DNA of 8,966 nucleotides from Gammaproteobacteria bacterium (lineage in GTDB: Bacteria > Pseudomonadota > Gammaproteobacteria > Steroidobacterales > Steroidobacteraceae): assembly GCA_003162555.1 (NCBI GenBank), contig PMNQ01000025.1, forward strand, positions 1-8,966, in the 5' to 3' direction. Both the position numbers and the translations under genes were made by a program. Shown one piece after another: positions 1-6,303 of the stretch. Positions within the stretch are counted from its first letter, which is position 1, and each line of letters starts with the position of its first letter. Under the pieces are notes generated by a model. It was given only the letters and a program-made list of their open reading frames with translations. It had not been told where the DNA came from and searched no databases.

Positions 1-830
1 ATGTTGCCGGAAAACCAGCGCAGCACGGCCGGCAGCTTGTAGAACGAACTGCCCTGCAGCGCGGCGGCGGTGTAGTCCCAGTTCTCGTGCCGGGTCCAGT
101 ACGCGTCCGGAAACTGGTGCTGCACGTAAAACAGCCACACGCCGGCGCCGCCGGCGATCAGCATCAGCGTCAGCTCGATCAGGAACCAGGATTTGAAGCC
201 GATCAGCGCACTCATCGACACTGCCATCAGCAGCAGACCCAGATCGGTCAGCCAGACCGAGACGCGCTCGCGCTTGCCGGCCTCCGAAGACGGAAAGCGT
301 TCCAGCACCACGAACAGGATCGTCGGCGCCACGGCGAACAGCACGGCCGGATGGCGCAGCAGGCGGTAGGCAAAGCGGCGCCAGCGCGGAGACGCCAGGT
401 ACTCGTCCACCGTCATCGTCCAGATGTCGCCCTTGCCGCGGCGGCCGAGGTTGCCGGAAGTGCGATGGTGGATCGCATGCTCCCAGGTCCAGTGATGGTA
501 GGGCGTAAAGGTCAGCAGGCCGGTGATCCAGCCGACGACCGTGTTGGCGCTCTTCGAGCGCATGAACGAGCCGTGACCGCAGTCGTGCATGAAAATGAAC
601 AGACGCACCCGCAGGCCCGCTGCAACCACGGCCACTGGCAGGATCAGCCAGTAGGAAACGGAAATAATTTGCGCCATCAGGAACCAAAGCAGCAGATAGG
701 GGATCAAAGTGTTGACCAGCTGCCAGATCGCGCGGCGGTGTGAGGGCCGACGAAAACGCTCGATCACCGATTTGAGGTCGGCAGATAGGGCGCGCGGGCC
801 GCGAGTTGCTGTTTTGGGCTCGGTATTCAC
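1..830 (-). CDS. Membrane fatty acid (acyl-lipid) desaturase, partial at 3' end
   Basis: Reading the reverse strand from a GTG at 830 gives 276 residues that run off the window edge without a stop. The family introduces double bonds into membrane acyl chains using a di-iron centre held by three histidine boxes. Box 1 is HDCGH (residues 82-86) and box 2 is HAIHH (118-122), followed by GNLGRRGKGDIWTMTVDEY. The last residues visible, SSFYKLPAVLRWFSGN, are the stretch that in Bacillus Des-like acyl-lipid desaturases comes just before box 3 (HHxHH), so roughly 60-80 residues should lie outside. Hydrophobic segments at about 38-80, 162-176 and 194-236 fit an inner-membrane protein. GTG is the likely start: an in-frame TAG lies 15 bases upstream, and the first ATG is at residue 52, inside the first hydrophobic segment. 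No good ribosome binding site is visible. The protein would use an electron donor such as ferredoxin (family knowledge). Exact double-bond position cannot be assigned. Confidence 0.93.
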   Translation of the reverse strand, partial: MNTEPKTATRGPRALSADLKSVIERFRRPSHRRAIWQLVNTLIPYLLLWFLMAQIISVSYWLILPVAVVAAGLRVRLFIFMHDCGHGSFMRSKSANTVVGWITGLLTFTPYHHWTWEHAIHHRTSGNLGRRGKGDIWTMTVDEYLASPRWRRFAYRLLRHPAVLFAVAPTILFVVLERFPSSEAGKRERVSVWLTDLGLLLMAVSMSALIGFKSWFLIELTLMLIAGGAGVWLFYVQHQFPDAYWTRHENWDYTAAALQGSSFYKLPAVLRWFSGN

Positions 831-869
831 CTGAGGCCCGGGACTCTAGCACGCGGTGCCGGCGTTTGC

Positions 870-920
870 GCGTAACTGCATGCGGCCGAGGACACCCGCA
901 TGGCTCGCTCGAGGTTACGC
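870..920. repeat. Two nested perfect 7-bp inverted repeats in the divergent spacer
   Basis: The outer arms are GCGTAAC (870-876) and GTTACGC (914-920). The inner arms are CATGCGG (879-885) and CCGCATG (896-902), enclosing a 10-base loop. As RNA on either strand this could fold into a two-storey hairpin with an asymmetric internal loop of 2 versus 11 bases. It lies 40-90 bases upstream of the desaturase GTG and about 120 bases upstream of the lipoprotein gene. It may be a protein-binding operator or a leader structure of the desaturase transcript. The repeats are seen directly; the function is inferred. Confidence 0.5.
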
Positions 921-925
921 TGTCT

Positions 926-956
926 GTTTTATGAGACGCGTCGCGGACTGTAATTT
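926..956 (-). promoter_or_regulatory. Possible promoter for the desaturase
   Basis: On the reverse strand a TTACAG-like -35 is followed about 16 bases later by an AT-rich TAAAAC (inside TCATAAAAC), which matches the -10 consensus at four positions. The -35 match is poor. A start site about seven bases beyond would fall near 920, so the transcript would begin at the nested inverted repeat. This is a weak call made on sequence resemblance and position only. Confidence 0.2.
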
Positions 957-983
957 GTGGACTATTCGATTGTGCGCGGCAGC

Positions 984-1012
984 TTGCTGACCTATTTTTA
1001 GTGCTCTTGAAT
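984..1012 (+). promoter_or_regulatory. Possible sigma70-type promoter for the FG-GAP lipoprotein gene
   Basis: TTGCTG (984-989), a 17-base AT-rich spacer and TTGAAT (1007-1012) resemble a -35/-10 pair, each matching consensus at four of six positions. It is placed about 30 bases ahead of the ATG at 1044, which would leave a short leader containing the ribosome binding site. Matches are moderate, so this is a tentative call. Confidence 0.3.
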
Positions 1013-1034
1013 TGGCTGACTGCCACGAACCCGT

Positions 1035-1040
1035 GGAGGA
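1035..1040 (+). promoter_or_regulatory. Ribosome binding site of the FG-GAP lipoprotein gene
   Basis: GGAGGA lies three bases before the ATG at 1044. It is a strong Shine-Dalgarno match with short spacing. It supports this start over the overlapping out-of-frame reading that begins at 1012. Confidence 0.7.
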
Positions 1041-1043
1041 TCC

Positions 1044-2285
1044 ATGTCACACATTCCAAACTTTTCCTCGCTGTGGCGTTCTGGCGCGGCGCTGGCGCTC
1101 CTTCCGCTGCTCAGCAGCTGCGGCGGCGGCTACAACAACTGCGATAACTGCAGCAGCTACGTGCCGGTCGAATATTCGGCGGGCGTCGTCGCCGCGGATT
1201 TCAACAACGACACCTTTACCGACGTCCTGCAGATCGGCACCGTGCCGGACGGCTGGGGTGCTGCCCCTGCCACCATCAAATCGTACCTGTCGACGGCCGC
1301 CGGCGCGTTTGCCACGCCTACGCAGACGAACGACGGTGACAACCCGCTGTTTCTCGCCAGCGCCGACCTGAACGGCGACGGTCTTCCCGATGTGGTGTCA
1401 GCGAGCGTTCACAACGGCGCGCTGGCGGTGTTCTTCAACAGCAGCCTGACGCCCGGCACGCTCAACTCGCCGCTGGTGCTGCCCTCCCCGGGCGCTTCGC
1501 AGCTCGCGATCATGGACATGAACGGCGACGGCATGGCCGATCTGATCTCCGCGGACTACAACGTCTCGCTGTTCCTGCAGTCCTCGCCCGGCACCTTTGC
1601 CGCTCCAATTTCGCTTTATCCAGGCGGTGCGAACTGGGTCGCGGTCGGCGACCTCAATGGCGACGGCATGCCTGATGTCGTCGTGACCGACGATACCGGC
1701 GTGCACGTGCTCATGCACACGGGCGCCGCCAGCGCGACGACCTATGCAGCGCCGGTGACCGTGTTTACGCAGACCGCGAACATGAATGTGTCCGGATGGA
1801 ATCTGGTCGCCGTGGCCGACGTCAACGGCGACGGACTGAACGACCTCGTCATCACTGACCCGGGTCCGACCGGGGGCGCCGCACCGACGGTCAACGTGCT
1901 GCTGCAGGATCCGGCCAATCACGGCCAGTTCCTCGCAGCCGTCAGCTACCCGGTGGCGCAGGCGAGCCTCGCGCAGTCGATCATCGTGCGCGACCTGGAC
2001 GGCGACGGCCATCCCGATATCGTCATCGGCGGAAGCGATGCGGTCAGCATTCTGTTGCAGGATCCGGCCACTGCCGGCGCTTTCCTCGCGGCTACCAATT
2101 TTGCGGCGCCCTGCGCCAATGAAATCGCCGTGGCGGACGTCGACGGCGACGGACGGCTGGACATCGTGATCGCAAGCGGACCCACCCATCCGGTGGTCAG
2201 CGGCGTGACCACGACGCATCCGGGCGTGTTGCTGCAGAGCGCGGTGACGGCCGGGACATTCGCGGCGCCTGTCGATCTGCCCTGA
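1044..2285 (+). CDS. FG-GAP/VCBS repeat lipoprotein, predicted seven-bladed beta-propeller
   Basis: The 413-residue product starts with a lipoprotein signal: an Arg at 12, a hydrophobic run at 14-23 and lipobox LSSC with the acylated Cys at 26. Gly at +2 suggests export to the outer membrane. The mature part has seven repeats, each centred on a DxNxDGxxD-type loop that in FG-GAP and integrin-alpha-like domains binds calcium. Loop starts are at Asp52, 108, 158, 203, 259, 317 and 365. The first loop (DFNNDTFTD) is the most diverged; the last two use DxDGDG. Hydrophobic strands such as VVVTD or IVIGG follow each loop. Several blades also share an LLQDPA...F-AA element, and blades 5 and 6 share 15 identical bases, which points to internal duplication. 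Seven such repeats normally close one beta-propeller. No catalytic motif is visible, so a binding, adhesion or surface-scaffold role is inferred. It appears to be transcribed alone. Confidence 0.92.
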   Translation: MSHIPNFSSLWRSGAALALLPLLSSCGGGYNNCDNCSSYVPVEYSAGVVAADFNNDTFTDVLQIGTVPDGWGAAPATIKSYLSTAAGAFATPTQTNDGDNPLFLASADLNGDGLPDVVSASVHNGALAVFFNSSLTPGTLNSPLVLPSPGASQLAIMDMNGDGMADLISADYNVSLFLQSSPGTFAAPISLYPGGANWVAVGDLNGDGMPDVVVTDDTGVHVLMHTGAASATTYAAPVTVFTQTANMNVSGWNLVAVADVNGDGLNDLVITDPGPTGGAAPTVNVLLQDPANHGQFLAAVSYPVAQASLAQSIIVRDLDGDGHPDIVIGGSDAVSILLQDPATAGAFLAATNFAAPCANEIAVADVDGDGRLDIVIASGPTHPVVSGVTTTHPGVLLQSAVTAGTFAAPVDLP

Positions 2286-2289
2286 GGGC

Positions 2290-2305
2290 CGGTAAGCGAT
2301 TACCG
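2290..2305 (+). terminator. Hairpin just after the lipoprotein gene, possible terminator or 3' stabiliser
   Basis: CGGTAA-GCGA-TTACCG is a perfect 6-bp stem closed by a GNRA-type tetraloop, starting five bases after the TGA. No run of T follows, so it is not a canonical intrinsic terminator. A weaker GC-rich stem (GGCGC...GCGCC) follows at about 2307-2329. It could mark the 3' end of the transcript. Evidence is structural only. Confidence 0.35.
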
Positions 2306-2339
2306 CGGCGCCGGGGCCTGCGTCGCGCCCAAAGTGTGA

Positions 2340-2361
2340 ACTGCTTGGCGCTGCCGGCAGT
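2340..2361 (+). repeat. Imperfect hairpin overlapping AGTGTGA direct repeats
   Basis: ACTGC-tt-GGC-gct-GCC-g-GCAGT can fold into an interrupted 8-bp stem. The heptamer AGTGTGA occurs at 2333-2339 and again at 2359-2365, 26 bases apart centre to centre, one copy at each edge of the hairpin. It lies about 110-145 bases upstream of the sensor kinase ATG, in the stretch where its promoter should be. It could be an operator or remnant terminator. Function is not shown by the sequence. Confidence 0.3.
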
Positions 2362-2476
2362 GTGAGGCGCGTCTCGTCGCCGCACTGACTTAATACTGTG
2401 ACGCCGCTTTGATCTGGCGCAGGTGCGCAACCGCTAGGCTCCCGAGGTCGGGTATCCGACTGACGGATCGGGCCGT

Positions 2477-4369
2477 ATGCGTGTTCGCGCCAAAGTGACC
2501 ATCCTGCTTGCGCTGCTGTTTGCAGCGCTGATTGCCGCACAGTGGGCGATCCAGCAGCGGCTGATGCTGCCGCGCTTCGTGGAACTTGAACGCGACAGCG
2601 CACGCACCGACATGCAGCGCGTCGTGCTCGCAGTCGAACGCGAGCAGCAGGCGCTGACCGCGCAGGTGGCCGACTGGGGCAACTGGCGCGAACTGTGGAA
2701 ATTCATGCAGGGGAGCAATCCCGGCTTCGTCGACGCCAGTCTCACCGACATCTCGTTCCGCACCGCCAAGATCGACTACATGGCGGTGATGGCCACCGAC
2801 GGGCATTACCTGTGGAGCCACGGCCCCTACGCCGCTTCCGGCCGCGCGCAATCGCTCCGTCTGAACCACGACGACCAGCTCGAGATCGCGTGGCAGCGCG
2901 CGCTGGAGGGCGGCCAGCCCGTCAGCGGACTGATCTCCACGGACCGCGGCGTGCTGATCGCATCCAGCGCACCGATTCTCGACGGCTTTGGTCACGGACC
3001 CGCGCGCGGACTCGTCATCATGGGCCGGCTGCTGAACCACGCCGAACTGCTGCGGCTCGGCAACCAGGCGCAGACCGTGCTCGATATGCGCCCCTGGGGT
3101 GCCGACAGCGCCGCGGATGCACTGCTGCAGCGCGCGCAGGGCGGCAAGAACGAGCGGCTCACCGAAACGGATACCACCACGCGCATCGAGCGTGTGTTCA
3201 GCAATCTCTCGGGTACTCCGCTGCTGGCGCTCGGCATCAACGTGCCGCGCACCATCTCGCATCGCGGCGCCGAAGCCGTTCAATACTCGACCCGCCTGCT
3301 GGGCGCGGCGGTCTGCATCGCGCTGGCCGCGCTGCTGGTGCTGCTGGGCCGGATCGTGCTCAGTCCGCTGGCCCGCGTCACCGAACACGCGCAACGGATC
3401 GCCGCGGCTGATGATCTTTCGGCGCGCCTGAGCTATCACCGGCAAGACGAGCTCGGCACGCTGGCAAACGCCTTCGACAACATGGTCGAGCGCCTGGCAA
3501 GTTCGCGCCGCGAACTGATCGACCGCTCGTTCGAATCGGGCGCGGCCGAGAATGCCAGTGGCATCCTGCACAATCTCGGCAATGCGATGACGCCGCTGTC
3601 GGTCAACATCTCGGGACTGCAGCAGCAGCTCGCCGCCGTGCCGGCCGACGACCTGCGCATGGCGCTGGAAGAGCTGCGCAGTGGCACGCCCGATGCGGCT
3701 CGGCGCGCCGACCTGGAGCAGTTCGTGCAGCTGGCGGCCGCCGAACTGGCGCACGCCGTACAGCACGGCAGCGAAAAGCTGCGCAGCATCGTCGAACAGA
3801 CTGACGTCATGCAGGCGGTGCTGGCCGAGCAGCGCCGCCATCAACGCAATGAACCCGTGCGGCAACTGATGACGCCCGCGGAGCTGATCGCGCGCGGCCT
3901 GCAGCAGATCGCGCCCATGCACCGTGAGCGGCTGGCGGTGGATCTGTCGCCGACGCTGGCCGCGATCGGCTCACTGTCGCTGCCGTGCACGACACTTGCC
4001 ATGGTGGTGCAGAACCTGTCGCAGAATGCAGCCGAGTCCGCGGCCCAGGCCGGCATCGGCCGCGCGCGGCTGCGCTTCGACGCGGAACAGACGACCACCC
4101 CTGACGGCCGGCCGGCGCTGCGCCTGGTGGTAAGCGACGATGCCGCCGGCATCGATCCTGAGCAGCTGCCACGGCTGTTCCAGAAAGGCTATTCGACCAA
4201 GTCGCAGGCGACCAATTCCGGCCTCGGCCTGCACTGGTGCGCCAACACATTGCACGCCATCGGTGGTGCGATTTCCGTGCACAGCGATGGCGCCGGCTGC
4301 GGCGCGCGTTTTGAAATCCTGATTCCCCTGCCAGCGGCCAGTCCGCAGATCGAGGAGCGAGCGGCATGA
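2477..4369 (+). CDS. CHASE4-like/HAMP sensor histidine kinase with HNLGN-type H-box
   Basis: The 630-residue kinase is the sensor of a two-component pair. A first membrane helix (about 8-24) is followed by a periplasmic domain (about 30-270). That domain opens with an ADWGNWRELWKF segment typical of CHASE4-like sensors and continues with DYMAVMATDGHYLW. A second helix (about 274-294) leads into a HAMP linker (about 293-347). The phosphoacceptor is probably His365 in ILHNLGN, a non-standard H-box lacking the usual HE(L/I)RTPL pattern. The ATPase part has an N-box around Asn517 (QNLSQNAAES), a G1 box DDAAGI (554-559), LFQKGYSTK (567-575), SGLGL (581-585) and GAGCGARF (605-612). The G1 box has Ala in place of the first Gly of DxGxG. 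The ATG is the first start after an in-frame TAG at 2435; its ribosome binding site is weak. The stop overlaps the next gene by four bases, so that REC-GGDEF-EAL protein is the probable phosphotransfer partner. The ligand is unknown. Confidence 0.92.
   Translation: MRVRAKVTILLALLFAALIAAQWAIQQRLMLPRFVELERDSARTDMQRVVLAVEREQQALTAQVADWGNWRELWKFMQGSNPGFVDASLTDISFRTAKIDYMAVMATDGHYLWSHGPYAASGRAQSLRLNHDDQLEIAWQRALEGGQPVSGLISTDRGVLIASSAPILDGFGHGPARGLVIMGRLLNHAELLRLGNQAQTVLDMRPWGADSAADALLQRAQGGKNERLTETDTTTRIERVFSNLSGTPLLALGINVPRTISHRGAEAVQYSTRLLGAAVCIALAALLVLLGRIVLSPLARVTEHAQRIAAADDLSARLSYHRQDELGTLANAFDNMVERLASSRRELIDRSFESGAAENASGILHNLGNAMTPLSVNISGLQQQLAAVPADDLRMALEELRSGTPDAARRADLEQFVQLAAAELAHAVQHGSEKLRSIVEQTDVMQAVLAEQRRHQRNEPVRQLMTPAELIARGLQQIAPMHRERLAVDLSPTLAAIGSLSLPCTTLAMVVQNLSQNAAESAAQAGIGRARLRFDAEQTTTPDGRPALRLVVSDDAAGIDPEQLPRLFQKGYSTKSQATNSGLGLHWCANTLHAIGGAISVHSDGAGCGARFEILIPLPAASPQIEERAA
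4352..4357 (+). promoter_or_regulatory. Ribosome binding site of the response regulator gene inside the kinase gene
   Basis: GAGGAG lies eight bases before the ATG at 4366, within the last codons of the kinase gene. Together with the ATGA stop/start overlap it indicates translational coupling and a fixed kinase-to-regulator ratio. Confidence 0.75.
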
Positions 4370-6303
4370 AACCCAAATCAAGTACTGTGAAACCAGGTAC
4401 TGAAAGCCCGCTGCGGGTACTGGTTGCGGACGACGAGCCCGCCATCCGCGAAGCCTATCGCCAGGTGTTCGGCGAAGCCGATCTGCGCGCCGACCTGGAC
4501 GCGATCCAGGATCTGCGCGCCAAACTGTTCAACAAGACGGCGGCCACCGGCGGCGGCGCTGTCCGGCGCCGCACCTTCGAGGCGATGATCTGCAGCAGCG
4601 CAGCCGAAGTGGTCGCCGCGGTCGGCGAGGCCGTGGCAACCGGCAATCCCTATCCGGTCGTGTTCCTCGACATGCGCATGCCGCCGGGCGAAGACGGCGC
4701 GTGGGCGGCCTCGCGCATCCGCGACCTGGACCCTGATGCCGAGATTGTAATCTGCACTGCCTACTCGGACGTCGACCCCGCCAACATCGGCGGCCACGTG
4801 CCGCCGCAGGACAAGATCTCGTTCCTGCAGAAGCCGTTCCATCCGCACGAAGTGCGGCAGATGGCCGTCGCGCTGTACAGCAAGTGGCGCGCCGAACGGC
4901 ACATCGCAAGGCTGGCGTATTTCGATTCGCTCACCGGGTTGCCGAACCGCGAGCACTCGATGTCACGGCTCGAAACCGTGCTGCAACTCGGTGGTGCGAG
5001 CAAGCAGTCCACCGCGCTGCTGTATATCGATCTCGACAATTTCAAGCGCATCAACGACACACTTGGCCACAGCGCCGGCGACGAGTTGCTGAAGCAATCC
5101 GCTGCCCGCCTGCGCGAAGCCCTCGAAAGCCTGGCCGGCGGCGGCGCGCACCGTCCTGGCGCGGGTGACCTGGGTCGGCTGGGCGGCGATGAATTCATAG
5201 CGATCCTGCCCGAGCTTGCCACGCGCGAAGCCGCATCGGCCGCGGCCGATGCGATCATCATCGCGCTGCAGCACCCGGTGAAACTCGGCCATCACGAGAT
5301 TGTCGTGACGCCCAGCGTCGGCATCGCGATCAGCCCGGACGACGGCACCGATGCCGCCACGCTGCTGCACAATTCCGATCTGGCGATGTATTTCTCCAAG
5401 CGGCGCGGCCACGGCGCCTGGGCCTTCTACGACGCGACCATGAGCGACGGCGCGCTGCGCCGCCTTACGCTCGAGGGGAAGCTGCGCGGCGCGCTCGACC
5501 GCCAGGAATTCGGCCTGCATTACCAGCCGCAGTTCGAGCTCGTATCGGGTGCGCTGTCGGGCTTCGAGGCGCTGCTGCGCTGGACACATCCGGAACTGGG
5601 TTCCGTGCCAGTGCTCGAATTCATCGAGATCGCCGAGGACACCGGTTTGATCGTGCCGATCGGCGAATGGGTGCTGCGCACCGCCTGCGCCCAGGCACGC
5701 CAGTGGCGCGACCAGGGGCTGCCGTTCGGCCGCATTTCCGTCAACGTCTCGGGCACGCAGTTCCTGCAGCGCGACTTCCCGGAGCTGGTGGCGCGCGTGC
5801 TGCATGAATCCGGCCTCGAGCCGAAGTGGATCGAACTCGAGATCACCGAGACCGTCGTCATGCGCGATGAAGCCTGGGCCGAGAAGGCGCTGGCGAGCCT
5901 GCGCGCGGTCGGCGTGACGCTGGCGATCGACGACTTCGGCATCGGCTACTCGAGCCTGGGGCGCCTGCGCCACCTGGCCGTCGATCGGCTCAAGGTCGAC
6001 CGTTCCTTCGTCAGCAATCTCGAGTCCGAAGTGCGTGACCGCTCGATTGCCAGCGCGATCATCAAGATGTCGCGCACGCTCGGCATCGGCGTGGTCGCCG
6101 AGGGCGTCGAGACCTTCAACCAGATGCTCTACCTGCAGGAGCAGGAGTGCGAGTCGGCGCAGGGCTACCTGTTCAGCCGTCCGCTTCCGACCGCCGACGC
6201 CGAAGTGCTGCTGCGGCGCGTGGCGGCCAACGTCGACCTGAGCCGTACCGAGAGGCTCCGGCACCTGGCGGCTGAGACGCCCTCCGAGGCTACCAAAGGC
6301 TGA
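4366..6303 (+). CDS. Response regulator with REC, GGDEF and EAL domains (c-di-GMP turnover)
   Basis: The 645-residue protein joins a receiver to both c-di-GMP domains. REC (about 16-170) has acidic residues Asp22/Asp23, phosphoacceptor Asp102 (FLDMRMP), Thr131 and Lys156 (QKPF). About 35 extra residues lie between its first helix and second strand, and VPPQDKISFLQKPFHPHE closes it. GGDEF (about 180-355) keeps DSLTGLPNR, Asp222, Asn230, Asp239 and an intact GGDEF signature (273-277), so cyclase activity is possible. No RxxD inhibitory site precedes it. EAL (about 365-615) keeps E401-A-L, Asn460, Glu492, Asp522/Asp523, Lys543, Glu579, Glu582 and Gln599, the residues required for phosphodiesterase activity. 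By family precedent phosphorylation would switch the net c-di-GMP output, but its direction cannot be read from sequence. The gene overlaps the upstream kinase by four bases and is its likely target. Its 3' end overlaps the convergent peptidase gene by 14 bases. No DNA-binding domain is visible. Confidence 0.95.
   Translation: MKPKSSTVKPGTESPLRVLVADDEPAIREAYRQVFGEADLRADLDAIQDLRAKLFNKTAATGGGAVRRRTFEAMICSSAAEVVAAVGEAVATGNPYPVVFLDMRMPPGEDGAWAASRIRDLDPDAEIVICTAYSDVDPANIGGHVPPQDKISFLQKPFHPHEVRQMAVALYSKWRAERHIARLAYFDSLTGLPNREHSMSRLETVLQLGGASKQSTALLYIDLDNFKRINDTLGHSAGDELLKQSAARLREALESLAGGGAHRPGAGDLGRLGGDEFIAILPELATREAASAAADAIIIALQHPVKLGHHEIVVTPSVGIAISPDDGTDAATLLHNSDLAMYFSKRRGHGAWAFYDATMSDGALRRLTLEGKLRGALDRQEFGLHYQPQFELVSGALSGFEALLRWTHPELGSVPVLEFIEIAEDTGLIVPIGEWVLRTACAQARQWRDQGLPFGRISVNVSGTQFLQRDFPELVARVLHESGLEPKWIELEITETVVMRDEAWAEKALASLRAVGVTLAIDDFGIGYSSLGRLRHLAVDRLKVDRSFVSNLESEVRDRSIASAIIKMSRTLGIGVVAEGVETFNQMLYLQEQECESAQGYLFSRPLPTADAEVLLRRVAANVDLSRTERLRHLAAETPSEATKG

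Noticed and set aside
87..743. 218-residue open frame on the plus strand
   Set aside because: It lies antisense to the desaturase, whose histidine boxes are clear on the minus strand. The product is rich in His, Gln and Arg without any recognisable domain, as expected for a shadow frame in GC-rich DNA.
1179..2175. Tandem DNA repeat or CRISPR-like array in the lipoprotein gene
   Set aside because: The periodic similarity is at protein level, in FG-GAP loops with variable spacing, inside one continuous reading frame. There are no conserved direct repeats with unique spacers.
1398..2603. 401-residue open frame on the minus strand across the lipoprotein gene
   Set aside because: It mirrors the repeated DxNxDG codons of the FG-GAP repeats as a periodic pattern of VAVDV/HGD, so it is a shadow of the real repeats.
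2390..3922. 510-residue open frame on the minus strand
   Set aside because: It is antisense to the histidine kinase, which has a full set of domain motifs. The reverse product is Arg/His/Gln-rich with no motif.
1..6303. A Des-type desaturase/two-component thermosensor locus like DesK-DesR
   Set aside because: The kinase has a CHASE4-like periplasmic sensor rather than a multi-helix DesK sensor, the regulator has no DNA-binding domain, and a separate lipoprotein gene lies between them and the desaturase. Proximity alone does not link them.
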